The translations under genes were made by a program, and so were the position numbers. Under the pieces are notes generated by a model. It was not told where the DNA came from. It made no database searches and saw nothing but the letters and a program-made list of their open reading frames with translations. Positions 22,284 through 33,499 of a stretch of 64,000 nucleotides of DNA are shown one piece after another. Every line of letters starts with the position of its first letter. Position 1 is the stretch's first letter. Source of the stretch: an uncultured Pelagibacteraceae bacterium (GTDB lineage Bacteria; Pseudomonadota; Alphaproteobacteria; Pelagibacterales; Pelagibacteraceae); contig CABXYE010000003.1 of NCBI GenBank assembly GCA_902516425.1, positions 1 to 64,000 on the forward strand, in the 5' to 3' direction.

Positions 22284-24110
22284 TTAACTTTCTAAGAAAC
22301 TTTTTAACTGTTTAGATCTACTAGGATGTTTTAGTTTTCTTAAAGCTTTTGCCTCTATTTGTCTTATTCTTTCCCTTGTAACAGAAAACTGAAGTCCAAC
22401 TTCTTCTAACGTGTGATCTGTATTCATTCCAACTCCAAACCTCATTCTTAAGACTCTTTCTTCTCTTGGTGTTAAAGTTGATAAAATTTTAGTTGTGGCC
22501 TCACCTAAATTAGATTTAATTGCTTGTTCTAATGGTGCCAACGCTTTAGTGTCTTCAATAAAATCTCCTAAACTACTATCTTCCTCATCACCAACAGGTT
22601 TTTCTAGTGAAACTGGTTCTTTAGAAATTTTAAGAACTTTTCTAACTTTATCTAGAGGCATACGAAGTTTTTTCGCTAATTCCTCTGGTGTGGCCTCTCT
22701 TCCAAATTCACTTAAAATAAGTCTTTGAGTTCTGACAATCTTATTTATTGTTTCAATCATGTGAACCGGAATTCTAATTGTCCTTGCCTGGTCGGCTATT
22801 GATCTTGTAATTGCTTGTCTGATCCACCAAGTTGCATAAGTCGAAAATTTATAACCTCTTCTATATTCAAATTTATCCACAGCCTTCATCAAACCAATAT
22901 TTCCCTCTTGAATCAAATCTAGAAATTGAAGACCCCTATTTGTATATTTTTTTGCAATGGAAATAACCAATCTCAGGTTTGCTTCAACCATTTCTTTTTT
23001 AGCAATCCTCGATTCTTTTTCGCCTTTTTGAACTCTACTAACTAATTTTTTAAAATCAGTTACAGACATCCCAAGTTTATGGCTTATTTCAATCAATCTT
23101 TCTCTTATATTCTTAAATTCCTCCTTGTTTTTATCGAAGAATTGTTTCCACAAAGTATTTGTATCCAGAAACTTTTTTAAATTAGGGTTAATTTCATTAC
23201 CTATATAAAATTTTATAAATTCATTTCTTGGAATTTTTTGATCCATGGCTAATCTTAATAAATTTCCTTCTAATGAAATTATTTTTTTATTTTCCACATA
23301 ATGTTTTTGCACAAGTTCCTCTAAAACAGATGGAGAAAGTTGAAGAGACTTAATATTTTTTAAAATATCATTTACAATTTTCTCATAACCTTTTTCTTTT
23401 GATGATGAGAAAGTTTGTGAATTTAAAACACAATCTAATTTTTCTTTTTGATACTTAATTAATTTTTTATAGTCTTTAGTAAGTAAATTAACAGTTTTTA
23501 GTACTTTTGGTTTGATTTCTGACTCCATTGCTGCAAGTGTCGGATTAAAATCATCATCACTATCATCGCTATTGTTTTCCTCTTTATCTGCCTCACCGGA
23601 ATTCTTTTGTTTAGCGCTAGGCCCTGTACTTTCGTCCTCCATATAATTCGTGTCAATATCAATGATTTCTCGTACAAGTATTTCATCATTTTGTAATTTT
23701 GTGTCCCAGTCAAAAAATTGTTGTGCAGTAATTGGGCTTTGCGCCAATGCTATTAGCATAACATCTTTTCCAGCTTCTATTCTTTTTGCAATTGCAATCT
23801 CCCCTTCTCTAGAGAGCAATTCAACACCACCCATTTCCCTAAGATACATTCTTATTGGGTCATCACTCTTTTCAATTGTTTTTCCTTCTTCCTTAGATGA
23901 GTTTTCTTTTTTTCTAAGAACTTTGAAATCTGATTTTTTTTCAACTAAAATTATTCCCTCATTTAAAATGTGAATAAACGCTTGAGATAAATTTTCATCT
24001 GAAAGATTTCTTTTGCCGAGAGATTTACTTAATTCCTCATGTGTAATGAAACCACGATGAGTTCCGCGACCCATCAATCTAGCAAACGATTTAGTAATTA
24101 TTCTTTCCAC
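22284..24110 (-). CDS. rpoD: RNA polymerase sigma factor RpoD (sigma-70)
   Basis: 608 aa housekeeping sigma factor. Region 1.1-like start, region 1.2 [20 protein letters not shown], acidic non-conserved insert (about 160-190), region 2 with [20 protein letters not shown] and [16 protein letters not shown] (-10 recognition and melting), region 3, and region 4 [20 protein letters not shown] (-35 recognition). It follows dnaG on the minus strand, the common alphaproteobacterial order dnaG-rpoD. Its region 4 is also the closest in-window relative of the sigma-4-like module in the island protein. Confidence 0.97.
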   Translation of the reverse strand: MERIITKSFARLMGRGTHRGFITHEELSKSLGKRNLSDENLSQAFIHILNEGIILVEKKSDFKVLRKKENSSKEEGKTIEKSDDPIRMYLREMGGVELLSREGEIAIAKRIEAGKDVMLIALAQSPITAQQFFDWDTKLQNDEILVREIIDIDTNYMEDESTGPSAKQKNSGEADKEENNSDDSDDDFNPTLAAMESEIKPKVLKTVNLLTKDYKKLIKYQKEKLDCVLNSQTFSSSKEKGYEKIVNDILKNIKSLQLSPSVLEELVQKHYVENKKIISLEGNLLRLAMDQKIPRNEFIKFYIGNEINPNLKKFLDTNTLWKQFFDKNKEEFKNIRERLIEISHKLGMSVTDFKKLVSRVQKGEKESRIAKKEMVEANLRLVISIAKKYTNRGLQFLDLIQEGNIGLMKAVDKFEYRRGYKFSTYATWWIRQAITRSIADQARTIRIPVHMIETINKIVRTQRLILSEFGREATPEELAKKLRMPLDKVRKVLKISKEPVSLEKPVGDEEDSSLGDFIEDTKALAPLEQAIKSNLGEATTKILSTLTPREERVLRMRFGVGMNTDHTLEEVGLQFSVTRERIRQIEAKALRKLKHPSRSKQLKSFLES

Positions 24111-24177
24111 AGCAATTTAAGTTTGAAAGACTTATATAATATCTAATTGGCAAAAATCCATTGCTAATTTATTCAGA

Positions 24178-25953
24178 TTAGTTAGTTTTTCTTTCATTTT
24201 TAAGCTCTTTTAGCTCATTAAATGTTGTTTCACTTAAATCTTTTGAAAATTTCGATTCTAATTCTTGTATTCTTAGCTCCAAATCATAATTGAATAAATC
24301 CTTTGAAATATCATCAAGTAACTCTATAGCTTGATTTTCATTTTTGGGTTTATTTTTAAGAATATGCTTAATCGGTGCAAATTTATTTATCTTATCAAGC
24401 AATTGTTTATCAAGATTAAGATTTTCAACATCAATATGGTCATTTGATTTCAACTTATAAATTACAGAGTTAAAAATCTGCTTATTAATTTCTGTGAATA
24501 ATTTAATATTTTCAACTAGATGAATATTTGACTGAAAAAGAGATAAATTATTTAGAAGTAAATATAACAATGAAAACTCCTTTAGTTCTACACCAGTAAT
24601 ACCTTGGCTTTCATTGTAAAACTTTTTTGTTGATTCAAGTGATTTTGTTTTTTTAATTAAATATTTATTTGTATTTTGATTAGAAAGGGGTGTTAATTCT
24701 TCAATTTTTTCTAAAAAATACTCAAGAACATATTTCTTTATAAAATTGTCTTTAATTGTATTTGCAATAGATCTTAGTTTTTTTTCAAATATTGCCATGG
24801 ATGAAGGATTATTTTTAGTTTGTTTTTTGTAATGACCAAAAATAAACTGATGGATTGATAATTTGTTATGTTTTGTAAAATCTAAAAAATAGTTTTTGCC
24901 GTTTTTATTTACAAAACTATCTGGGTCTTCTTTATCTGGTAAAAATAGAAAAGATATTTGTTTTTCAGGTTTCAATTCTTTTATAGAATTTTCCGCCGCT
25001 CTTAAAGCAGCTTTATAGCCACTTTCATCTCCGTCAAAACAAATTATAATATCTTCAAAAAACTGATTTAGTGCCAAAATTTGTTTATCAGTCAAAGAAG
25101 TGCCGAGATTTGCTACTACATTTTCAATTCCATTTTTACTCAGTCCAACTACATCCATGTAACCCTCAACTAAAAAAATATGATCTAACTTGTTAGATAA
25201 TTTTCTAGCTAAATCTAAATTATAAAGATTTGAACCCTTTTTAAAAAAATTTGTCTCTGGAGAATTAATATATTTAGCTAAGTAGTCTAAATTTTCTATT
25301 ATTCTTCCGCCTAAGGCAATTGGCTGACCTGAAATATTTTTTATTGGGAATATTAATCGTCCTCTAAATCTCTCTACATAAGTATTCTTCTTTTCATCAA
25401 AATAAAATAAACCACTTTCTAATAGAGTATTTTCGCTAAACTTCTTTTTTAATTTATCAAAGTAACTCGGGTTTTTTTCAATAAAACCAATCTTGAATTT
25501 TTTAACTTCTTCTTTGCCCAATGATCTATTTTTTAAATAATCTCTAGCATTAGAGTACTTTTCATTTTTTAGGATTTCATTATGATAAAAATCAACATAC
25601 TCATTATAAATTGATAAATATTCTTTCCATTTTTTTTCTCTTTCTTCATCTTGTTTTGTAAACATGTATGGTTGCATTCCTGCAATATTTGCAAGATATT
25701 TAACAGCTTCTCCAAATCTTAAGTTTTGGGTCTTCATAACAAAATCAAAAATATTTCCATGCTCTGATGTTGCGAAACAATGGTAAAATTCTTTATCATC
25801 ATTTACTGTAAAAGATGGAGTCTTTTCATTTTTAAAAGGTGATAGTCCAACAAACTCCTTCCCCCTTTTTTTCAAAGTTACAACTTTTGAGACAACACTA
25901 GAAACTTTTAGACGAGTTTTGATTTCATCCAGATATTCTTTTGGATATTTCAT
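24178..25953 (-). CDS. dnaG: DNA primase DnaG with degenerate zinc ribbon
   Basis: 591 aa. The TOPRIM catalytic core is intact (FLVEGYMDVVGL with the Glu, ICFDGDESGYKAA with DxD). The N-terminal CHC2 zinc ribbon aligns as GLSPFKNEKTPSF...YHCFATSEHG, where the usual four ligands are Ser 38, Lys 41, Cys 59 and Thr 62, so only one of four remains. The fold may persist without zinc, as seen in some alphaproteobacterial lineages. It makes RNA primers for replication with DnaB, which binds the C-terminal region. It overlaps yqeY by one base and lies 67 bp upstream of rpoD. Confidence 0.95.
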   Translation of the reverse strand: MKYPKEYLDEIKTRLKVSSVVSKVVTLKKRGKEFVGLSPFKNEKTPSFTVNDDKEFYHCFATSEHGNIFDFVMKTQNLRFGEAVKYLANIAGMQPYMFTKQDEEREKKWKEYLSIYNEYVDFYHNEILKNEKYSNARDYLKNRSLGKEEVKKFKIGFIEKNPSYFDKLKKKFSENTLLESGLFYFDEKKNTYVERFRGRLIFPIKNISGQPIALGGRIIENLDYLAKYINSPETNFFKKGSNLYNLDLARKLSNKLDHIFLVEGYMDVVGLSKNGIENVVANLGTSLTDKQILALNQFFEDIIICFDGDESGYKAALRAAENSIKELKPEKQISFLFLPDKEDPDSFVNKNGKNYFLDFTKHNKLSIHQFIFGHYKKQTKNNPSSMAIFEKKLRSIANTIKDNFIKKYVLEYFLEKIEELTPLSNQNTNKYLIKKTKSLESTKKFYNESQGITGVELKEFSLLYLLLNNLSLFQSNIHLVENIKLFTEINKQIFNSVIYKLKSNDHIDVENLNLDKQLLDKINKFAPIKHILKNKPKNENQAIELLDDISKDLFNYDLELRIQELESKFSKDLSETTFNELKELKNERKTN

Positions 25954-26414
25954 TATTTGTTTAATAATTCTTTCAATAAAGTTCCAGCTTTTGAAAAATC
26001 AATTTCGTCAGCATGCTTTTTTTTTAATTCACTCATTACTTTTCCCATATCTTTAATTGTGTTTGCACCTAATTTAGAAATAATTCCCTCACATATTTTT
26101 TTAGTATCTTCGTCATTAAGTTGTTTAGGAAGAAAACTTGATAAAATATTAAATTCGTTTTGCTCTATTTCCAACAAGTCGGAGCGGTTATTTTTTTTAT
26201 AAATATCAATTGATTCGGCTCTTTGTTTCATCATTTTTTTTAATAATTTTTTTATATCTTCATCATCTGTTACTTTTTTGTTTGGGCCAGACCTGTTTGA
26301 AATATCGAGATCCTTAATTGATGATAAAATTAACCTATAAGTTGAGATTTTAATCCTATCTTTAGATTTTAAGGCATTTTTGTATTCTGTTTCAATTGTT
26401 ACTTTTAATGACAT
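25953..26414 (-). CDS. yqeY: GatB/YqeY domain protein
   Basis: 153 aa of the YqeY family, related to the tail domain of GatB. Motifs: EYKNALKSKDRIKISTYRLILSSIK near the start, the central DEDIKKLLKKMMKQRAESIDIYKKNNR and NEFNILSSFLPKQL, and the GxxxMGKVMSELKKK-like end (IKDMGKVMSELKKKHADEIDF). The tail domain binds tRNA in GatB; the role of the free protein is not firmly known. It is the first gene of a yqeY-dnaG-rpoD unit and is divergent from carA across 126 bp. Confidence 0.92.
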   Translation of the reverse strand: MSLKVTIETEYKNALKSKDRIKISTYRLILSSIKDLDISNRSGPNKKVTDDEDIKKLLKKMMKQRAESIDIYKKNNRSDLLEIEQNEFNILSSFLPKQLNDEDTKKICEGIISKLGANTIKDMGKVMSELKKKHADEIDFSKAGTLLKELLNK

Positions 26415-26475
26415 GATTTTTTAATCTACTTTAATGAAAAAATTCTTCAAAAGAAAAATTGTTTTTTTACAATTT

Positions 26476-26481
26476 TATAAT
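26476..26481 (+). promoter_or_regulatory. Candidate -10 box upstream of carA
   Basis: TATAAT follows a small inverted repeat (AAAATTGT/ACAATTTT, about 26455-26476). It lies 60 bp before the proposed carA start. No good -35 is seen at 17 bp. Confidence 0.4.
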
Positions 26482-26540
26482 ACATGTCTGTTGCGATAAT
26501 AAATCAATTATTGTATTAACCTTTAACTTATGAGTTGTAA

Positions 26541-27734
26541 TTGATCAAAAAAGTAAAAAAAGCTCACTTAAAAAATTCACAAAATAATACAGGTATTTTA
26601 GTTCTCGAAAATAAGAAGATTTTTAGAGGTATTGGGATTGGATACCAGGGAGAGGCGACCGGTGAAGTTTGCTTTAACACTTCACTAACGGGATACCAAG
26701 AAATAATATCAGATCCATCTTACGCAGGACAAATAATTAATTTTACCTTTCCGCACATTGGAAATGTAGGAACCAATAAAGAGGATTTTGAGTCTGATAA
26801 AATATGGACTAGAGGGGTTATATTTAACTCTGAGATAACATCACCATCAAACTATAGGTCCTTTCAACATTTAGATGCTTGGTTAAAAAAGAATAGAATA
26901 GTTGGAATCACTGGGCTTGATACAAGAAGTTTAACAAATTTTATTAGAGACAAAGGTGCTCCAAAGGGAACCATTGGTTACTCGAAAAAAGGCAAATTCA
27001 ATATAAATAAACTTACTAATTCCACAATTAAATGGAGTGGATTAAAAAATTTAGATCTTGCAGAAAAGGTTACCACACAAAAAAATTATATTTGGAGAGG
27101 ACTTAAAACCTGGAAAAAAGAATATGGATATAGAAAGAATAATAAAAATTCATTTCATGTAGTTGCTATTGATTATGGCATAAAAAAAAATATTTTGAGA
27201 TATTTTTCTGATTTTAAATGTAAAGTTACTGTAGTTTCGTGTAAAACATCTGCAGAAAAGATTTTAGCTCTTAAACCAAATGGGGTCTTTCTATCTAATG
27301 GACCTGGAGATCCAGCAGCAACAGGAAAATATGCAATTCAAATAATTCAAAATCTTATTCAAAATAAAATACCATTATTTGGCATTTGTCTTGGTCATCA
27401 AATACTTGCACTTTCATTAGGTGGTAAAACAAAAAAGATGAAATTGGGACATAGAGGAGCAAATCATCCTGTAAAAAATTTAATCAATGCCAAAGTAGAA
27501 ATTACTAGCCAAAATCATGGTTTTGAAGTTGTGAGGGAAAAACTACCAAAAAATATACAGATTACACATAAATCTTTGTTCGATAACAGTATCGAAGGAA
27601 TAAGATTAAAGAATAAACCTGTTTTCTCAGTCCAATATCATCCAGAGTCAAACCCGGGGCCACAAGATAGTGTCTATTTATTTCAAGAATTTATTAACGC
27701 CATGAAAAAAAATGCCAAAAAGAAAAGATATTAA
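26541..27734 (+). CDS. carA: Carbamoyl-phosphate synthase small subunit
   Basis: 397 aa. The N-terminal CPSase domain has [22 protein letters not shown] and PHIGNVGTN; the C-terminal class I glutamine amidotransferase domain has SNGPGDPAA, the nucleophile motif [11 protein letters not shown] with catalytic Cys, and the His/Glu pair in [12 protein letters not shown]. It supplies ammonia from glutamine to CarB for arginine and pyrimidine synthesis. The start is uncertain: this reading uses TTG at 26541, and an upstream ATG in the same region stops after four codons. It overlaps carB by 23 bp. Confidence 0.95.
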   Translation: MIKKVKKAHLKNSQNNTGILVLENKKIFRGIGIGYQGEATGEVCFNTSLTGYQEIISDPSYAGQIINFTFPHIGNVGTNKEDFESDKIWTRGVIFNSEITSPSNYRSFQHLDAWLKKNRIVGITGLDTRSLTNFIRDKGAPKGTIGYSKKGKFNINKLTNSTIKWSGLKNLDLAEKVTTQKNYIWRGLKTWKKEYGYRKNNKNSFHVVAIDYGIKKNILRYFSDFKCKVTVVSCKTSAEKILALKPNGVFLSNGPGDPAATGKYAIQIIQNLIQNKIPLFGICLGHQILALSLGGKTKKMKLGHRGANHPVKNLINAKVEITSQNHGFEVVREKLPKNIQITHKSLFDNSIEGIRLKNKPVFSVQYHPESNPGPQDSVYLFQEFINAMKKNAKKKRY

Positions 27735-30700
27735 AAAAATATTAGTCGTCGGTGCTGGACCTATTATCATTGGCCAAGCTTGTGAGTTTGATTATTCAGG
27801 AACTCAGGCTTGTAAGGCATTAAAAGATGAAGGTTATAAGGTTGTTTTAATTAACTCAAATCCAGCAACAATTATGACAGATCCAGATGTTGCTGATAAA
27901 ACTTATATTGAGCCTATAACTTTAGAAGTCTTAGAAAAAATTCTTAAAAAGGAAAAACCAAATGCAATTCTACCAACCATGGGTGGCCAAACTGCTCTCA
28001 ACCTTGCAATGGAGGCAGAGAAAAAAGGAATTTTAAAAAAATATAAGATTGAATTAATTGGTGCAAACTCAAAAGCTATTTCTAACGCAGAAGATAGAAA
28101 GAAATTTAGAAAAAATATGATTGATATTGGATTAGATCTCCCAAAGTCTCAAATAATAAACAATATAAATCAAGCCTCAAAAGTTTTAATGAAAATCGGT
28201 TTACCAGCAATAATTAGACCAGCTTTTACTCTTGGAGGTTTAGGAGGAGGAATAGCAAAAAATAAAAAGGACTTCGTAAAAATTATTAAAAATGGATTGC
28301 ACGAGTCACCTGTAAGCCAAGTTCTTGTAGAGGAGTGTTTAGAGGGTTGGAAAGAATTTGAAATGGAAGTTGTGCGGGATAAAAAAGATAATTGTATAAT
28401 TATTTGTTCAATAGAAAATGTTGACCCAATGGGAATACATACTGGCGACTCAGTTACAGTTGCGCCTGCACTTACATTAACCGATAAAGAATACCAAGTC
28501 ATGAGAAACGCCTCCATCGCATGTTTAAGAAAAATCGGGGTTGAGACTGGCGGTTCAAATGTTCAATTTGCAATAAATCCTAAAAATGGACGTATGGTTA
28601 TAATCGAGATGAACCCTAGAGTATCAAGATCATCAGCACTTGCGTCAAAAGCAACTGGGTTTCCCATTGCAAAAGTTGCTGCTAAACTTGCAGTTGGCTA
28701 TACATTGGATGAATTAAAAAATGAAATTACTAAAGTTACTCCAGCATCATTTGAGCCAAGTATAGACTATGTAGTAACAAAAATTCCAAGATTTACTTTT
28801 GAGAAATTTTCAGCTTCTCCAGAAATTCTGGGCACATCAATGAAATCAGTCGGAGAAGCAATGGCAATAGGAAGAAACTTTAAAGAGTCTCTTCAAAAAG
28901 CATTGATTTCTCTAGAGACTGGTTTTTCAGGATTAGACAGAATATTCAATTTAAATAAAATTCAAATTGAAAAAAAGCTTAAACAAAATATTCCAAATAA
29001 GATCCTTCTTGTTGGTGAAGCAATAAGAAAAAAAATAAATCTAAAGAAAATTTATAATTTGTCAAAAATTGATCCGTGGTTTTTAAACCAAATTAAAGAA
29101 ATAATAGATTATGAAATTAAGATCAAAAATAAAGGATTACCAAACAATTTTAGTGATTTTAACCACGTTAAATCGATAGGTTTTTCTGATAAAAAACTTT
29201 CTGAATTATCAAATTTATCTGAAAATATTATCAGAAGAAAAAGAATTGCGCTTAAAATTTTACCAGTATTTAAAAAAGTTGATACATGTGCAGCTGAATT
29301 TAAATCCTTTACACCTTATATGTACTCAACATATCAGAGAAATTTTTCAATAAATTCAGAGTGCGAGGCTGATCCTTCAATTAAAAAAAAAATTATAATA
29401 TTAGGAGGAGGACCTAATAGAATAGGACAAGGAATTGAATTTGATTATTGTTGTTGTCAAGCAAGTTTTGCTTTGAAAGCTGCTGGTTTTGAGACAATAA
29501 TGATTAACTGTAATCCTGAAACTGTCTCAACAGATTATGACACTAGTGATAGATTATACTTTGAACCTTTAAAAGAAGAGTATGTTTTCAACATTTTAAA
29601 TAGGGAAAAAGATAAGGGAAATTTAGTTGGTATTATTACACAGTTTGGTGGTCAAACTCCAATTAAATTAGCAAAATTTTTATACGATAATAATTTTCCG
29701 ATTTTAGGGACTCAATACTCATCTATTGATCTTGCAGAAGATAGGGATAGATTTAGAAAACTTTTAGAAAAATTAAATTTGAATCAAGCAAAAAGTGGTA
29801 TTGCTAAAAGTTTCAAACAGGCAATTGAAATATCTGAAAAAATAGGTTTGCCTTTAATGGTTAGACCTTCTTATGTTCTTGGAGGAAGAGCAATGGAAAT
29901 CGTTTATGAAAAAAGTCAGCTAAAAAATTTTGTAGAGGAAGCTTTTAAAGCAGCAGAAAAGAATCCAATTCTTATCGACAAATTTATTGATCATGCAATG
30001 GAAGTAGATGTGGATGCTATATCTGATGGTGAAATAGTACATGTTGCCGGGATAATGCAACATATTGAAGAAGCGGGAATCCACTCAGGAGACTCGGCTT
30101 GCAGCTTGCCTCCAGTTTCAATAAAACCTTTTTTAATAAAAGAAATTGAGAAACAAACAAAAAATTTAGCTTTAGCACTAAAAGTAAAGGGTTTCATGAA
30201 TGTTCAATTTGCAATTAAAAAAGATAAAATTTTTGTAATTGAGGTAAACCCAAGAGCAAGTCGGACAGTTCCTTTTGTCTCAAAAGCAAAAGGATTACCA
30301 TTAGCAAAAATAGCCTCGAGAGTTATGGCTGGTGAGAAACTCTCAAAATTTGATTTAAAAGATAAATCAAAGGGGATGTTTGCAGTTAAAGAGTCTGTTT
30401 TTCCATTTAATAAATTTCCTAAAAGTGATTTATTGCTAGGACCAGAAATGAAATCTACTGGAGAAGTGATGGGATTTGATAAAAATTTTGGAATGGCGTA
30501 TGCCAAAAGTCAAATAGCTTCTTCCAATTCATTGCCAACAAAAGGACTTGCTTTTTTATCATTAAAAGACTCACACAAAGATGAAGGCATAGGACTTGCA
30601 GCAGAACTTATTAAACTAAAATTCAATTTGTGTGCCACAAGAGGAACTGCTGAATATATTAAAAAACATGGAATAAAGTGTAAGATTATTAATAAAGTAA

Positions 30701-30936
30701 GTAGTGGATCACCTCATATTGTTGATGTTTTAGATTCAAAAAAAATAGCTCTAGTAATAAATACCGGCGGCGGTAACACAGAACACAGGTTAAACGACGC
30801 AATCGCTTTGAGGAGGGCAACACTTAAAAATAAAGTGCCATACTGCACAAATATGTCAACTGCTCTTGCTTGCATTGAGGGTATCAAATCACTTAAAACA
30901 AAAAAATTAGAAGTTACATCTCTTCAAAATATTTAA
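27712..30936 (+). CDS. carB: Carbamoyl-phosphate synthase large subunit
   Basis: 1074 aa, full length. Two homologous ATP-grasp halves: the first begins [20 protein letters not shown], the second [20 protein letters not shown], each followed by a biotin-carboxylase-like grasp fold (e.g. [14 protein letters not shown] and [14 protein letters not shown]). A C-terminal MGS-like allosteric domain follows ([16 protein letters not shown]). It combines bicarbonate, ammonia and two ATP to carbamoyl phosphate. It overlaps carA by 23 bp, implying coupling, and its stop overlaps a convergent oxygenase gene by 4 bp. Confidence 0.97.
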   Translation: MPKRKDIKKILVVGAGPIIIGQACEFDYSGTQACKALKDEGYKVVLINSNPATIMTDPDVADKTYIEPITLEVLEKILKKEKPNAILPTMGGQTALNLAMEAEKKGILKKYKIELIGANSKAISNAEDRKKFRKNMIDIGLDLPKSQIINNINQASKVLMKIGLPAIIRPAFTLGGLGGGIAKNKKDFVKIIKNGLHESPVSQVLVEECLEGWKEFEMEVVRDKKDNCIIICSIENVDPMGIHTGDSVTVAPALTLTDKEYQVMRNASIACLRKIGVETGGSNVQFAINPKNGRMVIIEMNPRVSRSSALASKATGFPIAKVAAKLAVGYTLDELKNEITKVTPASFEPSIDYVVTKIPRFTFEKFSASPEILGTSMKSVGEAMAIGRNFKESLQKALISLETGFSGLDRIFNLNKIQIEKKLKQNIPNKILLVGEAIRKKINLKKIYNLSKIDPWFLNQIKEIIDYEIKIKNKGLPNNFSDFNHVKSIGFSDKKLSELSNLSENIIRRKRIALKILPVFKKVDTCAAEFKSFTPYMYSTYQRNFSINSECEADPSIKKKIIILGGGPNRIGQGIEFDYCCCQASFALKAAGFETIMINCNPETVSTDYDTSDRLYFEPLKEEYVFNILNREKDKGNLVGIITQFGGQTPIKLAKFLYDNNFPILGTQYSSIDLAEDRDRFRKLLEKLNLNQAKSGIAKSFKQAIEISEKIGLPLMVRPSYVLGGRAMEIVYEKSQLKNFVEEAFKAAEKNPILIDKFIDHAMEVDVDAISDGEIVHVAGIMQHIEEAGIHSGDSACSLPPVSIKPFLIKEIEKQTKNLALALKVKGFMNVQFAIKKDKIFVIEVNPRASRTVPFVSKAKGLPLAKIASRVMAGEKLSKFDLKDKSKGMFAVKESVFPFNKFPKSDLLLGPEMKSTGEVMGFDKNFGMAYAKSQIASSNSLPTKGLAFLSLKDSHKDEGIGLAAELIKLKFNLCATRGTAEYIKKHGIKCKIINKVSSGSPHIVDVLDSKKIALVINTGGGNTEHRLNDAIALRRATLKNKVPYCTNMSTALACIEGIKSLKTKKLEVTSLQNI

Positions 30937-31595
30937 TCAACCTTCCAATCAGTTTCAAATGTAACGTAATTGACTTGGATACATCTTCTTTCCTTTACAA
31001 TTCTTTTCTTTTCCATGCCATGCCATGTATTTGGTCCACTTGTAAATAAGTAGCCATAATTATGTTTGTAAGGAACTGTTTTAACTTTTTCTAGTTTTTC
31101 ATTATAAAAATCAGTCCCTAAATCCTCTGACTCATTAGCATTGTTAACAAAAATAAGTCCTGACATTATTTTTTCTTTAATGTCACAATGTGGCTTCAAC
31201 CAAAAACCTTCACGATCACATATAACTTCAAGTCTTACATATGAACCAGACAAATCTTTGTTGATCATTTTTGAAATCGTCGCACAGGTTTCTCTAGATT
31301 GAAGTTCATTAATAAATTTCACTAAATTTGGAAATTGAGAGGCATTATTTTTTGTAACAAAACATCTAAATTTTATTGCTTTTCCACCTGAGGCAATACC
31401 TTCTCTGAATTCGGCAGCACCACCATCAATTGCTCTGGTACCATCATAATTGAGGTTGTGTTTGCTCACATCAGGAATGTCTGCACCCTCTATTTCTTTG
31501 ATTGCCTCTTCACTTAAAACATTATTGTATTCCCAGTGATTAAACGGAAATTCATACTTTTTAGAATTTTTTAATATAGAGTTAAGAAAAGTCAT
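30933..31595 (-). CDS. 2-oxoglutarate/Fe(II)-dependent dioxygenase-like protein
   Basis: 220 aa. The double-stranded beta-helix iron site is visible: [11 protein letters not shown] gives His-x-Asp, and [14 protein letters not shown] the distal His, followed by RRCIQVNYV with the Arg that binds 2-oxoglutarate. The family hydroxylates small molecules or sugars; the substrate is unknown. Its start overlaps the end of the ELM1-like gene by 14 bp, so the pair may act together, possibly on the cell envelope. It ends convergently with carB. Confidence 0.78.
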   Translation of the reverse strand: MTFLNSILKNSKKYEFPFNHWEYNNVLSEEAIKEIEGADIPDVSKHNLNYDGTRAIDGGAAEFREGIASGGKAIKFRCFVTKNNASQFPNLVKFINELQSRETCATISKMINKDLSGSYVRLEVICDREGFWLKPHCDIKEKIMSGLIFVNNANESEDLGTDFYNEKLEKVKTVPYKHNYGYLFTSGPNTWHGMEKKRIVKERRCIQVNYVTFETDWKVD

Positions 31596-32532
31596 AATCT
31601 TTAAAATGTTTCTCTATATATCCCGATATTCTATCAGTTTCATTAAGTTTTTTATAATTCCATTCTTGTACTGTGTCCTCAAGGTTTTTGATTATATCTA
31701 GGGATTTAAAAAGTTCAAAAAATTTTTGAAAACGAATATTCTTTTTAATAGCTGGCATTTGAGCCAAATATATAGGCTTTCCTGTCATAGCTGCTTCGGA
31801 TATCATAGACGTAGAGTCACAAGTTACGATGATATGATCAGCTAACTTTAGTGATGACAAATAGGCTTTCTTATCAACATCTGGAATAATAATCTGATCA
31901 TCACCAAAAAAATTTTGTGCTTTATTTATTATTCTTTGTGGAGTTCTCATTGAGGGTATAAAAATTAGTTGATAACCTTGGTTAATAAAATTTTTTTTAG
32001 TTTTATTAAAAATTTTATTAATTATTTCATCATTAAAATCATAATACTTGTTTGGGCCTCCAGCAATAAACACTATTACTCTTTCCTTTTTAATTCGAGG
32101 TTTTAGATAATCGATATTCTCCTCTAGCTCTTTTTCAGTAAGATAATGAATTGCTCCTTTGCTTTTCAAAACATTTTTGCCCTCGAGACCATCGTGCTCT
32201 GGCGCAATTACAAAATCAAAATTATTTAATATTACTTTTGGATCCTGAATATGAATATTCATTATTTTATTTCCAAATTTTTTTTTTAAAAAAATGGATG
32301 GAACTACACTTTTTCTTCCGCATGAAATTACTACATTGAATTTTTTTGACATATCGTTTTTGAAAACAAAATTTTTCACAGGAGTTAATTTTGGAGGAAT
32401 CATTTTCCAAAAATTATTTAGTTCAATTTTCTCGTGTATAAATTCGAGATTAAGGGCTTTGGCAAGCCCTTCAACTTGGCTAATCATGCCATGCATACCC
32501 TCGGTCAATAATAAACCTTTTAATTTAGTCAT
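31582..32532 (-). CDS. ELM1/GtrOC-type mitochondrial-fission-ELM1 family protein
   Basis: 316 aa resembling the ELM1 family (bacterial relatives are predicted GT-B glycosyltransferases). Features: TEGMHGMISQVEGLAKAL near the start, NVVISCGRKSVVPSIFLKK, DFVIAPEHDGLEGKNVL, VIVFIAGGPNKYYDF, and CDSTSMISEAAMTGKPIYLA, a late nucleotide-sugar-binding-like motif. The family is common in alphaproteobacteria and its bacterial function is unproven. It is linked by a 14-bp overlap to the downstream dioxygenase and is divergent from trxB across 21 bp. Confidence 0.85.
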   Translation of the reverse strand: MTKLKGLLLTEGMHGMISQVEGLAKALNLEFIHEKIELNNFWKMIPPKLTPVKNFVFKNDMSKKFNVVISCGRKSVVPSIFLKKKFGNKIMNIHIQDPKVILNNFDFVIAPEHDGLEGKNVLKSKGAIHYLTEKELEENIDYLKPRIKKERVIVFIAGGPNKYYDFNDEIINKIFNKTKKNFINQGYQLIFIPSMRTPQRIINKAQNFFGDDQIIIPDVDKKAYLSSLKLADHIIVTCDSTSMISEAAMTGKPIYLAQMPAIKKNIRFQKFFELFKSLDIIKNLEDTVQEWNYKKLNETDRISGYIEKHFKDYDFS

Positions 32533-32553
32533 TTATCACTATATAGCTTTCAT

Positions 32554-33498
32554 ATGAGTCAAAATCCAACTAAACACACAAAAGTGTTAATAATTGGGTC
32601 AGGTCCAGCAGGATACACAGCCGCGGTTTATGCGGCGCGTGCAATGTTAAATCCAATTTTGGTTTATGGATCTGAGCCCGGAGGACAATTAACAACAACA
32701 ACAGATGTTGAAAATTTTCCTGGATTTGCTGATGTTATCCAAGGTCCATGGCTGATGGATCAAATGAGAGATCAAGCAAAGGCCGTTGGAACAGAAATGA
32801 TTGAGGATCATATAAGTTCAGTAAATTTAAAAACAACACCCTTTGAGGCTGTAGGTGACACTGGTCAAAAATATACGGCTGATAGTATAATAATTTCCAC
32901 AGGGGCCCAAGCTAGATGGTTAAATATTAAATCTGAACAAGAATTTAGAGGATTTGGTGTATCGGCATGTGCAACTTGTGACGGTTTTTTCTTTAAAGAT
33001 AAAGAAGTTGCTGTTGTAGGTGGAGGTAATGCGGCTGTTGAGGAAGCAATGTTTCTTACAAAATTTGCATCAAAAGTAAAATTAATTCATAGAAGAGATA
33101 GCTTAAGAGCTGAAAAAATGCTTCAAAAGAAACTTATGGAAAATAAAAAAATTGAAATTATCTGGGATACTGTTGTTGAGGATGTAATCGGGGATAAAGA
33201 TCCAAAAAATGTAAAAGGAATAAAAGTCAAAAATGTTAAAACGAATAAAATTGACGAAATAAAATTAGACGGTGTTTTTATTGCTATTGGTCATGACCCT
33301 GCAACTCAACTGTTTAAAGATCAGCTCAGTATGGATAATGAGGGTTATTTAATAACAAAACCAGATTCAACAGAAACTAATGTACCAGGTGTTTACGCAG
33401 CTGGAGACGTAAAAGATAAAACATTTAGGCAAGCGGTAACCGCTGCTGGCATGGGATGTATGGCAGCGCTAGAGGCTGAAAAGTTTTTATCTCATTAA
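32554..33498 (+). CDS. trxB: Thioredoxin-disulfide reductase
   Basis: 314 aa flavoprotein. FAD-binding IIGSGPAGYTAAVYAARA at the N-terminus, redox-active CATC in SACATCDGFFF, NADPH-binding VAVVGGGNAAVEEAMFL, and C-terminal GVYAAGDVKDKTFRQAVTAAG. It transfers electrons from NADPH to thioredoxin in the cytoplasm. Length and all motifs are canonical. The next gene begins 2 bp downstream with GTG. Confidence 0.97.
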   Translation: MSQNPTKHTKVLIIGSGPAGYTAAVYAARAMLNPILVYGSEPGGQLTTTTDVENFPGFADVIQGPWLMDQMRDQAKAVGTEMIEDHISSVNLKTTPFEAVGDTGQKYTADSIIISTGAQARWLNIKSEQEFRGFGVSACATCDGFFFKDKEVAVVGGGNAAVEEAMFLTKFASKVKLIHRRDSLRAEKMLQKKLMENKKIEIIWDTVVEDVIGDKDPKNVKGIKVKNVKTNKIDEIKLDGVFIAIGHDPATQLFKDQLSMDNEGYLITKPDSTETNVPGVYAAGDVKDKTFRQAVTAAGMGCMAALEAEKFLSH

Positions 33499-33499
33499 A

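Noticed and set aside
26455..26481. Riboswitch or attenuator before carA
   Set aside because: Only a short AT-rich inverted repeat and a -10-like box are seen; no known riboswitch motif.
28170..28517. 115-aa minus-strand ORF inside carB
   Set aside because: Antisense shadow of a conserved coding region; no ribosome-binding site or family resemblance.
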